A stretch of DNA of 64,000 nt, taken from NCBI RefSeq assembly GCF_012932365.1, contig NZ_JAAIIH010000001.1, positions 620,001-684,000 on the forward strand. Reading direction: 5' to 3'. The DNA comes from Bifidobacterium moraviense. GTDB lineage: Bacteria; Actinomycetota; Actinomycetes; Actinomycetales; Bifidobacteriaceae. Within the stretch, counting starts at the first letter, position 1. Each line of letters opens with the position of its first letter. Positions 1-13,223 of this stretch are shown in pieces. Both the position numbers and the translations under genes were made by a program. The notes below the pieces were generated by a model. That model saw only the letters and a list, made by a program, of their open reading frames with translations, searched no databases and was not told the DNA's origin.

Positions 1-29
1 TCGGCGTCCTGTGTGGTCATAGGGGTCAT
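1..29 (-). CDS. Start of an unidentified gene, cut by the window edge
   Basis: An ATG at 29, or the in-frame ATG at 20, opens a minus-strand frame that runs off the left edge (M-T-P-M-T-T-Q-D-A). Too little is visible to identify it. In several actinobacteria metK is followed by priA, so a primosomal protein is possible by context only. No convincing ribosome binding site is seen. Confidence 0.3.
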
Positions 30-42
30 CTTAGTGACGGGA

Positions 43-76
43 CGGCCCCGTGCCGCGCAATGCGGACACGGGGCCG
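43..76 (-). terminator. Hairpin downstream of metK
   Basis: CGGCCCCGTGCCGC (43-56) pairs with GCGGACACGGGGCCG (62-76) around a 5-nt loop, with one mismatch. It lies 36 bp after the metK stop codon. There is no clear T run, so it may act as a weak or bidirectional terminator. Confidence 0.6.
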
Positions 77-111
77 AAGGTCCGAATAGGCGGAACGTGC
101 CGTCCGGCGGC

Positions 112-1332
112 TCACAGGGACGCGATGGCGGCCTTGAGCTCGTCCACCTTGTCGGTGCGCTCCCACGTGAAGTCGGCGTCGTCGCGGCCGAAGTGGCCGT
201 ATGCGGCGGTCTTCTTGTAGATCGGGCGCTTGAGGTCCAGCTCGTCGATGATGGCGGCGGGGCGCAGGTCGAACACCTTGCGCACTGCCGCGGCGATCTG
301 GGCGCGGGTGACGCCCTCCTCCGTGCCGTAGGTCTCCACGTTGACGCTCACCGGGTCGGCGACGCCGATGGCGTAGGCCACCTGCACCTCGACCTTGTGC
401 GCGAGGCCGGCGGCGACGATGTTCTTGGCCACCCAGCGGGTCGCGTACGCGGCGGAGCGATCCACCTTGCTCGGATCCTTGCCGGAGAACGCGCCGCCGC
501 CGTGGTGCGCGGCGCCGCCGTACGTGTCGACGATGATCTTGCGGCCGGTCAGGCCCGCGTCGGCGGCCGGACCGCCGAGGATGAACGAGCCGGTGGGGTT
601 GACGAGCTGACGGTAGTCGTCGTGCCTGACGTCGTCGCCCAGCTCCTCGTTCAGGACCGGGTCGATGACGTGCTCCTTCAGCTGCGCCTCAAGCCACTCG
701 TGGGTCGCTTCGGGATCGTGCTGCGTGGAGATGAGCACGGTGTCGACGCGCAGCGGACGGTCGTTCTCGTCGTATTCGATGGTGACTTGGGTCTTGCCGT
801 CCGGGCGCAGATGCGGCACGATGCCCTGCTTGCGCACCTGGGCGAGACGGTAGGCGAGCTTGTGTGCCAGATGGATCGGCAGCGGCATGAGCGCCTTGGT
901 CTCGTCGGTGGCGTAGCCGAACATGACGCCCTGGTCGCCGGCGCCCTGGGCCTCGTAGCGCTCCTCGCGCGTGGCCTTGGACTCCTCGGCGGCGTCGAGG
1001 CGGGCGACGCCCTGGTTGATCTCGGCGCTCTGGCCGGTGATGGCCACCATGACGCCGCAGGAATCGGCGTCGAGCCCCACCTGGGAGCTGGTGTAGCCGA
1101 TCTCGTGCAGCACTTCGCGCACCTTGGACTGCACGTCGCAGTAGCCGGAGGACGTGACCTCGCCGAAGACGAGGAACACGCCGGTCGCCGCGGAGGTCTC
1201 CACCGCCACGTGCGACTGCGGGTCCTGCGCCAGCAGGTCGTCAAGGATGGAATCAGAAATCAGATCGCAGACCTTGTCCGGATGCCCCTCGGTCACGGAC
1301 TCGGCGCTGATGAGCTTGCGCTCCTGTGTCAT
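112..1332 (-). CDS. metK: S-adenosylmethionine synthetase
   Basis: Makes S-adenosylmethionine from methionine and ATP in the cytoplasm. The 406-residue length is normal for the family. The N-terminal GHPDKVCD motif (about 16-23), the GAGDQG motif (about 130-135) and a [16 protein letters not shown] stretch near residue 290, the ATP/metal and phosphate-binding signatures, are all present. Transcribed away from rpoZ with a 261-bp gap that holds the rpoZ terminator, so it probably has its own promoter: an A-rich tract followed by TATCAT lies about 50 bp upstream. No SAM riboswitch structure was recognised in the leader. Confidence 0.97.
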   Translation of the reverse strand: MTQERKLISAESVTEGHPDKVCDLISDSILDDLLAQDPQSHVAVETSAATGVFLVFGEVTSSGYCDVQSKVREVLHEIGYTSSQVGLDADSCGVMVAITGQSAEINQGVARLDAAEESKATREERYEAQGAGDQGVMFGYATDETKALMPLPIHLAHKLAYRLAQVRKQGIVPHLRPDGKTQVTIEYDENDRPLRVDTVLISTQHDPEATHEWLEAQLKEHVIDPVLNEELGDDVRHDDYRQLVNPTGSFILGGPAADAGLTGRKIIVDTYGGAAHHGGGAFSGKDPSKVDRSAAYATRWVAKNIVAAGLAHKVEVQVAYAIGVADPVSVNVETYGTEEGVTRAQIAAAVRKVFDLRPAAIIDELDLKRPIYKKTAAYGHFGRDDADFTWERTDKVDELKAAIASL

Positions 1333-1427
1333 ATCATCCCTCTTTCGGACTTATCGCCCCGCGCGAGGACGCGCGAGGCACAATGATACGGTTTTTTCTT
1401 CTGTTGTTGCGGCCGCGTCCGCCTACG

Positions 1428-1470
1428 AAAAAGGCCCGTGCCAGACCGCTTCCGCGGTCGGCGCGAGCCT
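1428..1470 (-). terminator. Rho-independent terminator of rpoZ
   Basis: Read on the minus strand, a GC-rich stem with core GACCGC-GGAA-GCGGTC, extended by AGGC...GCCT, ends in TTTTT (plus-strand AAAAA at 1428-1432). It lies between rpoZ and metK and should separate their transcripts. Confidence 0.75.
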
Positions 1471-1593
1471 AAGGACGTTACGTTCGCCACCGGTGACCAG
1501 TTCTACCCGAGACTCCGGCCGACGGCAAGCGTGTCGGCGCAAATGCGACGGACGTCACGCATCCGTCGCACGGGAATCGGGAGGATCGAAGGA

Positions 1594-1878
1594 TCAGTTG
1601 CCCTCGTTGACGTCGTCCTCGCCGAGCGTCTCCTCGAGCAGGCCGTCGTTGATCTCGCGGAACGCGATGGACAGCGGCTTCTCCTGGTTCTGGTACTCGA
1701 CGAGCGGGCCGACGTTCTGCAGCAGGCCCTCGTTGAGCTGGGTGAAATAGGAGTTGATCTGACGCGCGCGCTTGGCGGCGAAGATCGCGAGCGCGTACTT
1801 GGAGTCGGCGTGCTCCATCAGATCGTCGATGGGCGGGTTCGCCAGACCGGACGGGGTGGGTTCGGTACCGAAAGCCAT
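1594..1878 (-). CDS. rpoZ: RNA polymerase omega subunit
   Basis: A 94-residue protein that helps assemble and stabilise RNA polymerase. It has the omega core: [26 protein letters not shown] (N-terminal half, split here as [17 protein letters not shown] and IFAAKRARQ), then INSYF, and an acidic tail. The start is the ATG at 1878, just inside a longer open frame. A TATACT -10-like box sits at 1923-1928 on the minus strand. Divergent from ilvD. The coaBC gene often found between rpoZ and metK in actinobacteria is absent here. Confidence 0.95.
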   Translation of the reverse strand: MAFGTEPTPSGLANPPIDDLMEHADSKYALAIFAAKRARQINSYFTQLNEGLLQNVGPLVEYQNQEKPLSIAFREINDGLLEETLGEDDVNEGN

Positions 1879-2046
1879 ATGCGTTATCTCCAGACAATGG
1901 ACGATTTGTCTCAATCGAGGCAAGTATAGCCTCACACGGGGACGGCGACGAAGTCCCGCGCAGATCCCCGAAAGTAACATCCTCGTGAATTCCACATTGT
2001 GAGTCTTGACAAAACCGCTGTCCCTTGCAAGGACTTGAATGGTCGT

Positions 2047-3912
2047 ATGACCGAAATGCGATCTGCAAAACTCATGTCCGGCCGCGTCTTCGCAGGCGCG
2101 CGCGCCCTGTATCGTGCCGCTGGCGTCAGCGGCGACGACATGGGCAAGAAGCCCATCATCGCCATCGCGAACTCCTTCGACGAGTTCCTGCCCGGCCACG
2201 TCCACCTCAACAAGGTGGGACGCATCGTGTCCGAGGCTATCAAGGAGGCCGGCGGCATCCCCCGCGAGTTCAACACCATGGCCGTCGACGACGGCATCGC
2301 CATGGGCCACACCGGCATGCTGTACTCGCTGCCGAGCCGCGACATCATCGCCGACACGGTCGAGTACCAGTGCAACGCGCACTGCGCCGACGCCCTGATC
2401 TGCATTCCGAACTGCGACAAGGTCGTCCCCGGCATGCTCATGGCGGCGCTGCGCCTCAACATCCCGACCGTGTTCGTCTCCGGCGGCCCGATGGAGGCCG
2501 GCACCACGGTGCTGGCGGACGGCACCGTCAAGAAGAACACCGACCTCATCTCCGTGATGTACGCCTCCGCCGACGACAACGTCTCCGAGGAGGATCTGCT
2601 CAACTACGAGAAGACCGTGTGCCCGACGTGCGGCTCCTGCGCCGGCATGTTCACCGCCAACTCGATGAACTGCCTCACCGAGGCGATCGGTCTGGCCCTG
2701 CCCGGCAACGGCACCATCCTCGCCTCGCACAAGTACCGCAAGGACCTGTTCGTGCGCGCCGCGCAGCAGGTCGTGAAGATCGCGAACCAGTACTACCGCG
2801 ACTCCGACGACTCCGTGCTGCCGCGCTCCATCGCCACCAAGCACGCGTTCGAGAACGCCATGACCATGGACGTGGCCATGGGCGGCTCCACGAACACCGT
2901 GCTGCACATCCTCGCCATGGCGCAGAGCGCCGACGTGGACTTCACGCTGGACGACATCGAGCGCATCAGCCACACCGTGCCGTGCATCTGCAAGGCCAGC
3001 CCGTCCGGCAAGTGGGAGATCTCCGACGTGCATCGCGCCGGCGGCATCACCGGCATCCTCGGTGAGCTCGACCGCGCCGGCAAGCTGCACCGCGACGTGC
3101 ACTCCATCGACTACCCGAGCCTCGAGGCGAAGCTGGACGCGTGGGACATCATGCGCCCCACCTGCACCGAGGAGGCCAAGACCATGTACCATGCGGCCCC
3201 CGGCCACATCATCTCCCCCGATCCGTGGACGCATGAGACCCTGTTCGACTCGCTCGACACGGACCGCGTCAACGGCGCCATCCACGACATCGACCACCCG
3301 GAGATCCACGAGGGCGGCCTCGCCGTGCTGCGCGGCAACCTCGCGCCCGACGGCTGCGTGGTGAAGACCGCCGGCGTGCCGCAGGAGATCTGGAAGTTCC
3401 GCGGCCCGGCGCTCGTGGTGGAGTCGCAGGAGGAGGCCATCAAGGTCATCCTCGACGACACGCTCAAGCCCGGCATGGCGCTCGTCATCCGCTACGAGGG
3501 TCCGAAGGGCGGCCCCGGCATGCAGGAGATGCTTTACCCGACGTCGTTCGTCAAGGGCAAGGGCATCGGCAAGCAGGTGGCCATGCTCACCGACGGCCGC
3601 TACTCCGGCGGCTCCTCCGGCCTGGCCATCGGCCACATCGCGCCCGAGGCCGCCAACAAGGGTCCGATCGCGCTCATCAAGAACGGCGACATCATCAGCA
3701 TCGACATCGAGGCGCGCACCGTGAACGTGGAGCTCACGGACGAGCAGCTCGCCGAGCGCCGCGCCGAGCTCGAGGCCGGCGACGGCTACGTGGCGCACCG
3801 CGACCGCAAGGTGTCGCAGGCCCTCAAGGCCTACGCCGCGTTCGCCCGCTCCGCGGACAAGGGCGCTACGCGAGATCCGGAGCTGATCAACCGTCTCTCC
3901 GGCCTCGCCTGA
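2047..3912 (+). CDS. ilvD: Dihydroxy-acid dehydratase
   Basis: Third step of isoleucine and valine synthesis: dehydrates 2,3-dihydroxy acids to 2-oxo acids using an Fe-S cluster. The conserved start region [20 protein letters not shown], the [17 protein letters not shown] and [15 protein letters not shown] cysteine motifs, and [14 protein letters not shown] near the C-terminus are intact. I chose ATG 2047 (621 residues) because AAGGA lies about 14 bp upstream and the family begins close to MRSAKLM. An upstream GTG at 1999 would add 16 residues without family support. It stands alone between rpoZ and a terminator. Confidence 0.96.
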   Translation: MTEMRSAKLMSGRVFAGARALYRAAGVSGDDMGKKPIIAIANSFDEFLPGHVHLNKVGRIVSEAIKEAGGIPREFNTMAVDDGIAMGHTGMLYSLPSRDIIADTVEYQCNAHCADALICIPNCDKVVPGMLMAALRLNIPTVFVSGGPMEAGTTVLADGTVKKNTDLISVMYASADDNVSEEDLLNYEKTVCPTCGSCAGMFTANSMNCLTEAIGLALPGNGTILASHKYRKDLFVRAAQQVVKIANQYYRDSDDSVLPRSIATKHAFENAMTMDVAMGGSTNTVLHILAMAQSADVDFTLDDIERISHTVPCICKASPSGKWEISDVHRAGGITGILGELDRAGKLHRDVHSIDYPSLEAKLDAWDIMRPTCTEEAKTMYHAAPGHIISPDPWTHETLFDSLDTDRVNGAIHDIDHPEIHEGGLAVLRGNLAPDGCVVKTAGVPQEIWKFRGPALVVESQEEAIKVILDDTLKPGMALVIRYEGPKGGPGMQEMLYPTSFVKGKGIGKQVAMLTDGRYSGGSSGLAIGHIAPEAANKGPIALIKNGDIISIDIEARTVNVELTDEQLAERRAELEAGDGYVAHRDRKVSQALKAYAAFARSADKGATRDPELINRLSGLA

Positions 3913-3943
3913 TCCGCGTTTCGGACGCACTGTCCCCATACGA

Positions 3944-3979
3944 GGGAATGCCCCGCATCCTACGATGCGGGGCATTCCC
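3944..3979. terminator. Strong hairpin after ilvD
   Basis: A perfect 16-bp stem, GGGAATGCCCCGCATC (3944-3959) with its complement (3964-3979) and a 4-nt loop, lies 31 bp after the ilvD stop. With convergent gmk on the other side it can work in both directions, though no long T run follows. Confidence 0.75.
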
Positions 3980-4040
3980 ATATCGGCACCGGAACATCCT
4001 TAGCCGGATTCGTGCTCTCTCCCGACGGACATCCGGGTCT

Positions 4041-4220
4041 CGCGGAATAACGCGTGCGACATCAAGGCGTACCGAAGGAAGACGTACGAAGGTACGTCGA
4101 CTGAGGCGCTGCGCTGACGCGCAGCCGTCGCGGCCTTCGCGGCCGCTCCCCTCGCCTACGGGAAGCCCACCGGGCTTCCCGCTTAACGGCTCAGCGCAGA
4201 TGGCGCTCCGTTATTCCGCG
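4041..4220. other. String of four stem-loops bounded by a 12-bp inverted repeat
   Basis: CGCGGAATAACG at 4041-4052 is repeated inverted at 4209-4220, where it contains the gmk stop codon. Between them lie four hairpins: GACGTAC-GAAG-GTACGTC (4081-4098), GCTGCGC-TGAC-GCGCAGC (4108-4125), GCGGCC-TTCGC-GGCCGC (4130-4146) and CGGGAAGCCC-ACC-GGGCTTCCCG (4159-4181). The last is a plausible gmk-operon terminator. The whole could be a structured RNA or a miniature palindromic element. No gene is seen. Confidence 0.6.
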
Positions 4221-4822
4221 ATGCCGTACTCCTGCGCGATGAGGCGCCACAGCTCCTCCGCCGCCTCGTCGACCGTGGCGTTGACGATGGTGACGTCGAA
4301 TTCGGATTCGGCGGCGAGTTCGACCTTGGCGGTTTCGAGGCGGCGGGCCTGCTGCTCGGGGGTTTCGGTGCCGCGTCCGATGAGGCGGCGCCTGAGCTCG
4401 TCGAAGCTGGGCGGGGCGATGAAGACGAAGAGGACCTCGAGGCCGAGCTCGGCGGCGCGCTGGCGGACGCGGCGGGCGCCCTGGAGGTCGATCTCGAGGA
4501 TGGTGGGGACGCCGGCGGCGAGGTGCTCCTGGACGGGGGCGAGCGGGGTGCCGTAGTGCGCCATGCCGTGGACGACGGCGGTCTCGAGGAACTCCCCCGC
4601 GCGCTCCTTGGCGAGGAACTCGTCGTCGGTCATGAACCAGTAGTTGACGCCGTTGATCTCGCCGGGGCGCGGGGCGCGGGTGGTGGCGGAGACGGACACC
4701 CAGACCTCGGGGTGCGCGGCGCGCAGCGCGGCCTCGACGGTGCCCTTGCCGACGGCGGTGGGACCGGAGAGGACGAGCAGGCGGCCGGACGGGGATGCGG
4801 ATGACTGGACGGGCGAGGTCAC
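4211..4822 (-). CDS. gmk: Guanylate kinase
   Basis: Phosphorylates GMP to GDP with ATP in the cytoplasm. The P-loop GPTAVGKGT near the N-terminus, [19 protein letters not shown] (GMP-binding segment) and [11 protein letters not shown] are present; 203 residues is typical. The GTG start at 4822 has AAGGAG 8 bp upstream and overlaps the pyrF stop as GTGA, so translation is probably coupled. Last gene of the efp-to-gmk run. Confidence 0.95.
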   Translation of the reverse strand: MTSPVQSSASPSGRLLVLSGPTAVGKGTVEAALRAAHPEVWVSVSATTRAPRPGEINGVNYWFMTDDEFLAKERAGEFLETAVVHGMAHYGTPLAPVQEHLAAGVPTILEIDLQGARRVRQRAAELGLEVLFVFIAPPSFDELRRRLIGRGTETPEQQARRLETAKVELAAESEFDVTIVNATVDEAAEELWRLIAQEYGIAE

Positions 4823-5996
4823 TGGCGAGGCTCCTTGGAGGATGCGGCGGCGGGGGCGGAATCCCCCGTGGTCTTGGATGGATCGAAGGAAGAACGGACG
4901 GCGGGGGCGGGGACGGACGCCGATTCGTCGGTCTGCGGGGCGGATTCGGTCGGGTCGTCCACGTCGGGGACGGCGTCGGCCGCGCCGGAGGATGCGGCGG
5001 CGGATTCGCCGGTGGCCGCGAAGGTGAGCGGCGTGGCGGTCTCCGTGGCCTTCTTGGGCATGGACACGATGCCCGAGGGAGTCTCGTCGGACGGTTCCTC
5101 GGTGGCCTCGAGCAGCGCCTGACGCACGTCGAGCGCGATCGACTCGGTGGCCTGGGAGAGCATGGCGATGTCCGGCCCGTGCGCGGCGATGAAGCGGGAC
5201 ACGGTGACGAGCACGTTGCCCTTGGTGCCCTTGAACACGGTCTTGAGGTCCTTGGCCTCGGCGCCCTGCCAGCCGTAGCCCGGGGAGAGGATCGGTCCGG
5301 TGAACTGCGCCGGGTCCACGCCGGAGTCGCTGATCCACTGGCCGATGGTGGCGCCGATGATGAGGCCCACGGATCCCATGCCCTCGATGCCCTCGTTGTG
5401 CTTCTGCGCGGTGCTGGCGATGCCGTAGGCGACGGTCCTGCCCTTGTAGTCGCCGCTCTGGCGGATGGCGGTCTGCAGGCTGGCGCCCTCCTCGTTGGAG
5501 GTGAGGGAGGCGATGAACACGCCGCGCCCGTTGTCGAGCGCTTCGTCGATGAGGCCGGACAGGGACCGCGCGCCGTAGTACGGCAGCAGCGTGATGGCGT
5601 CGGCCAGCAGCGGGGCGCCCGGCTTGAAGTAGGCGTCGGCGATGGCCGAGATGGTGGTGGACAGTCCGCCGTGTAGGCAGTCCACGATGGTGATGATGCC
5701 CATCTGGCGCGCCGCGTAGAGGACGCGCTCGAGCGCCGCGAATCCCTTGGATCCGTAGCGCTCGAACATGGGCGTCTGGAACTTGACCGCGGCGGCCCGG
5801 CCGTGGGCCGCCTGCAGCATGCGCATGGAGAAGAGCTCGGCTCCCTCCGCGTCCACGTTGTATCCCCAGTCGGTGAGGATCTTGCGGTGGGGATCGATGC
5901 CGACGCACAGCGGACCGTACTTGTCCATGCACGTCTTGAGCCTCAGGCCGAAGTCCGACCTCTGCACATCCATCTGGTTCCCACCGCTCATGTCCA

Positions 5997-5997
<1 letters not shown>
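4819..5997 (-). CDS. pyrF: Orotidine 5'-phosphate decarboxylase with a long disordered tail
   Basis: Final step of UMP synthesis. Residues 1 to about 295 match the actinobacterial long-type (class 2) decarboxylase: LCVGIDPH near the N-terminus, [10 protein letters not shown], and [12 protein letters not shown] with the phosphate-binding segment. About 95 further residues are rich in Ala, Ser, Pro, Thr, Asp and Glu and look disordered; 392 residues is well above the usual 280-315. The ATG overlaps the carB stop by one base (TGATG); internal ATG codons at residues 3 and 9 are alternatives. Confidence 0.94.
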
Positions 5998-9380
<3,383 letters not shown>

Positions 9381-9381
9381 G

Positions 9382-10575
9382 TCACTTACCTTCCTTGGAG
9401 CTCTTCATCAGCTCGACGAAACGATCGAACAGATAGGCGGCGTCGTGCGGGCCGGCGGCCGCCTCAGGGTGGTACTGCACGGAGAACGCGGGGATGTCGA
9501 GGCACTGCAGGCCTTCGACCACGTCGTCGTTGAGATCGATGTGGCTGACTCGGACCTTGCCGTACTTGCCGTTCTCGTACGGCGCGTCCACCGGCTCGCC
9601 CTTGGGCGCGTCGACGGCGAAGCCGTGGTTGTGCGCGGTGACCTCCACCTTGCCGGTGGTCAGGTCCATGACCGGCTGGTTGATGCCGCGGTGGCCGAAC
9701 TTGAGCTTGTACGTGCCGAATCCGAGCGCGCGGCCGAGGATCTGGTTGCCGAAGCAGATGCCGAAGAACGGGTAGCCGGCGTCGAGCACCTGGCGCAGCA
9801 GGGCAACGATCTGGTCGGCTTCGCCCGGGTCGCCGGGGCCGTTGGAGAAGAACACGCCGTCGGGGTTGAGCGCCTCGATCTGCTCGAACGTGGTGGTGGA
9901 CGGCACGACGTGCACGCGCACGCCGCGCTCGGCCATGCGGTGCGGGGTCATGCCCTTGATGCCGAGGTCCACGGCGGCGACGGTGAACAGCGGCTCCCTG
10001 CCTTCGAACTCGCCGCACGGCTCGACCGTGTAGGTCTCCTTGGTGCTGACCTCGTCGTACAGGCTCAATCCCTGCATCTGCGGCGTGGCCTTGACCTGAT
10101 CGAGCAGCGCGTCGACGGACTTCACGCCGCCGTCCTCGGCGAGCAGCGCGTCCCCGGAGAAGATGCCGGCGCGCATCACGCCCGCGGAGCGCAGGTGGCG
10201 CACGAGCTTGCGCGTGTCGATGCCGCTGATGCCGACGATGCCATCCCCGGCCAGATCGTCGTCCAGGCTGCCGTCGGCGCGCCAGTTGCTCACGATCGGG
10301 CTGGGATCGCGCACCACGTAGCCGGCGACCCAGATGCGGCCCGACTCGGGATCCTCATGATTGACGCCGGTGTCGCCGATGTGCGGGAACGTCTGAACGA
10401 CGATCTGGCGATCGTAGCTCGGATCGGTCAGCGTCTCCTGGTATCCGGTCATGCCGGTCGCGAACACGATCTCTCCAGTGGTCGATCCCGACGCGCCGTA
10501 GGGCTCGCCGACATAGACCTGACCGTCCTCGAGCACGAGGACGGCGTCTTCCGGGGAAAAGCTCAGGTTCACCAC
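9382..10575 (-). CDS. carA: Carbamoyl-phosphate synthase small subunit
   Basis: Glutaminase subunit that feeds ammonia to CarB. The N-terminal CPSase domain is followed by a class I glutamine amidotransferase domain with the nucleophile cysteine in FFGICFGNQ and the His/Glu pair in [11 protein letters not shown]. 397 residues, typical. Two consecutive GTG codons (10575, 10572) follow an AAGGGGG ribosome binding site, so either may start. Confidence 0.97.
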   Translation of the reverse strand: MVNLSFSPEDAVLVLEDGQVYVGEPYGASGSTTGEIVFATGMTGYQETLTDPSYDRQIVVQTFPHIGDTGVNHEDPESGRIWVAGYVVRDPSPIVSNWRADGSLDDDLAGDGIVGISGIDTRKLVRHLRSAGVMRAGIFSGDALLAEDGGVKSVDALLDQVKATPQMQGLSLYDEVSTKETYTVEPCGEFEGREPLFTVAAVDLGIKGMTPHRMAERGVRVHVVPSTTTFEQIEALNPDGVFFSNGPGDPGEADQIVALLRQVLDAGYPFFGICFGNQILGRALGFGTYKLKFGHRGINQPVMDLTTGKVEVTAHNHGFAVDAPKGEPVDAPYENGKYGKVRVSHIDLNDDVVEGLQCLDIPAFSVQYHPEAAAGPHDAAYLFDRFVELMKSSKEGK

Positions 10576-10628
10576 AACCCCCTTGTATTCAGGATATTCT
10601 CAATTACCATAATCGCCGGCGCGGACGC

Positions 10629-11186
10629 TCAGGCGGCGCGGTCCTCGTCGGATTCCGCGGGTTCGGCGGTCTCCTCGGACCTGTCGGATCCGGCGGGTTC
10701 CGCGGTCTCGGCGGACTCGTCGCCGCCGTCGGATTCGCCCTGCCGGGCCTCGGCCTCCTCGCGGGCCCTGCGGGCCTCGCGCAGCGGCTTCTCCTCGGAG
10801 CACACCGCGGACAGCAGGCCGTGGATGAATCCGGGGGCGTCGGGGTCGCTGAACGCCTTGGCGAGCGTCAGCGCCTCGTCGATGGCCACCTTGTCGGGGA
10901 CCTCGTCGTTGAAGAGAATCTCCCACGCGCCGATGCGCAGGATGTTGCGGTCCACGACGGCCATGCGGTTGACCTTCCAGCTGGTGGACCTGAGGTTGAG
11001 CACGCCGTCGATGTCGGCGCGATGGTCTGCCACGCCCCGCACGATCTCGATGGCGTAGTCGGGCAGCGGGGTCTGGGCGCCGGGATGCTCGATGCGTTCA
11101 GCAAGAAGGGACAGGATGTCCTGTCCCTTCTCGTCCGCTTCGTACAACGTATTCAGCGCCCTCTTGCGAGCGGTGGAACGTGCCAT
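10629..11186 (-). CDS. nusB: Transcription antitermination factor NusB
   Basis: RNA-binding antitermination factor acting with NusE and NusA at rRNA operons. The NusB fold spans residues 1 to about 135 (MARSTARKRALNTLYEADEKG; VDRNILRIGAWEILF; VAIDEALTLAKAFSDPDAPGFIHGLL, cited in pieces). The last roughly 50 residues are acidic and low-complexity, with an internal near-duplication (AETAEPAGSDR / EETAEPAESDE). It lies 32 bp after efp and 53 bp before carA. Confidence 0.94.
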   Translation of the reverse strand: MARSTARKRALNTLYEADEKGQDILSLLAERIEHPGAQTPLPDYAIEIVRGVADHRADIDGVLNLRSTSWKVNRMAVVDRNILRIGAWEILFNDEVPDKVAIDEALTLAKAFSDPDAPGFIHGLLSAVCSEEKPLREARRAREEAEARQGESDGGDESAETAEPAGSDRSEETAEPAESDEDRAA

Positions 11187-11218
11187 GTGAAGCTATTCTC
11201 CTTGAAGTCCCGTTCGGC

Positions 11219-11782
11219 TCAGTTCTCGCGGCCGATGTAGGAGCCGTCGCGGGTGTCGACCTTCACCTTGTCGCCCTCGTTGATGAACAGCGGGACCTGG
11301 ATCTCGGCGCCGGTCTCCACGGTGGCGGGCTTGGTGCCGGCGGTGGAGCGGGAGCCCTGCAGGCCGGGCTCGGTGTGGGTGACCGTGAGGATCACGGAGG
11401 CCGGCAGCTCGACGTTCAGCGGGTTGTTGTCGTGGAAGGAGACGATGCAGTCGGTGCCCTCGAGCAGGAAGCGGGCCTGATCGCCCACCAGCGCCTTGGG
11501 GATGTAGGTCTGGTCGTAGGTCTGCATGTCCATGAAGACGAAGTTGTCGCCGTCCTCGTAGGAGTACTGGAGGTTGCGGTTGTCCACGGTCTCGAACTGC
11601 ACCTTCATGCCGGCGTTGAACGTCTTGTCCACGATCTTGCCGGAAAGGACGTCCTTGATGGTGGTGCGCACGAAGGCCGGGCCCTTGCCGGGCTTGACGT
11701 GCTGGAACTTGATGACGGTCCAGAGCTTGCCGTCAAGGTTCAGGACGGATCCGTTCTTGATGTCGTTGGTAGTCTGTGCCAC
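11219..11782 (-). CDS. efp: Elongation factor P
   Basis: Relieves ribosome stalling at polyproline stretches. 187 residues with the KOW-like domain I and two OB domains. The tip loop reads KPGKGPAF with a lysine at about 33, matching the PGKGP loop of actinobacterial EF-P thought to work unmodified. I chose GTG 11782: AGGTGA lies 6 bp upstream, whereas the in-frame GTG 9 bp earlier is part of that ribosome binding site. First gene of the run ending with gmk. Confidence 0.96.
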   Translation of the reverse strand: MAQTTNDIKNGSVLNLDGKLWTVIKFQHVKPGKGPAFVRTTIKDVLSGKIVDKTFNAGMKVQFETVDNRNLQYSYEDGDNFVFMDMQTYDQTYIPKALVGDQARFLLEGTDCIVSFHDNNPLNVELPASVILTVTHTEPGLQGSRSTAGTKPATVETGAEIQVPLFINEGDKVKVDTRDGSYIGREN

Positions 11783-11836
11783 GTTATTCACCTATTTCAA
11801 ACTAGCGTTGGGGGAAACCCGAAAATTGCCTTGGCT

Positions 11837-11864
11837 ATTATGCCACGACGTGCATACAGCGCAA
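11837..11864 (-). promoter_or_regulatory. Candidate efp promoter
   Basis: On the minus strand TTGCGC (11859-11864), a 16-bp spacer and CATAAT (11837-11842) lie about 55 bp upstream of the efp start. It would drive the efp-nusB-carAB-pyrF-gmk run. Confidence 0.5.
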
Positions 11865-11868
11865 AGGC

Positions 11869-11907
11869 GGCCCCGCCGCGGGCCCGGAGCCCGGCCGCGG
11901 CGGGGCC
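11869..11907 (-). terminator. GC-rich hairpin after codA
   Basis: GGCCCCGCCGCGG (11869-11881) pairs with CCGCGGCGGGGCC (11895-11907), with more GC pairing inside. It lies 9 bp past the codA stop and directly upstream of the efp promoter candidate, so it should insulate the two. Confidence 0.7.
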
Positions 11908-11915
11908 ACGGCCGC

Positions 11916-13169
11916 CTACAGCAGACCGCCGGCGTCCACCTCGGGGCGCACGGCCGGGCGGCGCACGATCACGCGGCCGGCGCGCACGTTGGCGAGCACC
12001 GGGGCGTGCGTGTTGAGCGCCGTGTAGAAGTCGGGCGCGTCCAGCAGGATGCAGTTGCCCGGCTTGCCGACCTCGATGCCGTAGCGGTCCGTGATGTGCA
12101 TGGCCTTCGCGCCGTTGTAGGTGACGAAGCGGAAGGCGTTCTGGATCTGCCCGTAGCCCATCATGTGCTCGATGTACACGCCCATCATCGCCACGTCGAG
12201 CATGTTGCCGTCGCCGAGCGGGTTCCACGGGTCGCGCACGTCGTCCTCGCCCAGGGCCACGTTGATGCCGTTGGCGGCCAGCTCGTGGATGCGCGTCACG
12301 CCGCGGCGCTTGGGGTACGTGTCGAAGCGACCGCCCAGATGCACGTTGACCAGCGGGTTCGACACGAAGCTGATGCCGCTCATCTTCAGCAGGCGCATGA
12401 GCTTGTACGCGTAGGCGTCGTTGTAGGAGCCCATGGCGGTGGTGTGGCTGGCGGTGACGCGGTCGCCCATGCCCCGCTCGAGCGCCAGCGTGGCGAGCAC
12501 CTCGAGGTTGCGCGACTGGGGGTCGTCGATCTCGTCGCAGTGCACGTCCACGAGCTTGTCGTACTTTTCGGCGAGGTCCATGAGGAAGTGCACGGACTCC
12601 ACGCCGTACTGGCGGGTGAACTCGAAGTGCGGGATGCCGCCCACCACGTCCGCGCCGTCCTTCACGGCCTGCTCCATGAGCTCCCTGCCGTGCGGGAACG
12701 AGAGGATGCCGTCCTGCGGGAAGGCCACCACCTGCAGGTCCACCACGTCCCTCAGCTCGTCGCGCAGCTCGAGCAGCGCGTGCAGGCCGGTGAGCGTGGA
12801 GTCGGTGACGTCGGCGTGCGTGCGGATGCACTGGATGCCCTGCTCCACCTGGCGGCGGATGGTGGCGCGGGCGCGGTCCTTGACGTCCCGGACGGTGAGC
12901 GACTTCTTGCGCTCGGCCCAGATGCGGATGCCGTCGAACAGCGTGCCGGTCTCGTTCCACTCCGGGTCGCCGGCGGTGCCGGTGGAGTCGAGGTGGATGT
13001 GCGGGTCCACGAACGGCGGCAGCAGCAGGCGGCCTTCGCCGTCGATGGTCTCCTCGCCGGGGTTCGCCGCGAGCGTCCCGGCCGGCTCGATGGCGGCGAA
13101 CGTGCCGTTCTCGATGCGCACGTCCTTCAGGTCGCCGGCGTTGTCGACGTTGACGTTGCTGATGAGCAT
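11916..13169 (-). CDS. codA: Cytosine deaminase
   Basis: Hydrolyses cytosine to uracil for pyrimidine salvage. 417-residue amidohydrolase: metal ligands in FVDPHIHLDST (about 54-64) and VDVHCDEIDD, then TASHTTAM and the GEDDVRDPWNPLG stretch, equivalent to the GHDDVMDPW region of E. coli CodA. AAGGAC precedes the ATG. It lies 54 bp after codB, the transporter for its substrate, so they form an operon. A related N-ethylammeline-type amidohydrolase role is less likely given codB. Confidence 0.92.
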   Translation of the reverse strand: MLISNVNVDNAGDLKDVRIENGTFAAIEPAGTLAANPGEETIDGEGRLLLPPFVDPHIHLDSTGTAGDPEWNETGTLFDGIRIWAERKKSLTVRDVKDRARATIRRQVEQGIQCIRTHADVTDSTLTGLHALLELRDELRDVVDLQVVAFPQDGILSFPHGRELMEQAVKDGADVVGGIPHFEFTRQYGVESVHFLMDLAEKYDKLVDVHCDEIDDPQSRNLEVLATLALERGMGDRVTASHTTAMGSYNDAYAYKLMRLLKMSGISFVSNPLVNVHLGGRFDTYPKRRGVTRIHELAANGINVALGEDDVRDPWNPLGDGNMLDVAMMGVYIEHMMGYGQIQNAFRFVTYNGAKAMHITDRYGIEVGKPGNCILLDAPDFYTALNTHAPVLANVRAGRVIVRRPAVRPEVDAGGLL

Positions 13170-13223
13170 GGTCTTGTCCTTTCCTTGGTTGTCCGTTGTC
13201 CCGATCGCCCGTCGACCGGACGC

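Noticed and set aside
1333-1593. Possible SAM riboswitch upstream of metK
   Set aside because: The only strong structure in the gap is the rpoZ terminator. I could not find a SAM-I or SAM-II fold between the -10-like box and the start.
1879-2046. Possible T-box or leader peptide controlling ilvD
   Set aside because: No T-box sequence, branched-chain codon run or terminator/antiterminator pair was seen. The TTGACA at 2006-2011 has no matching -10 box.
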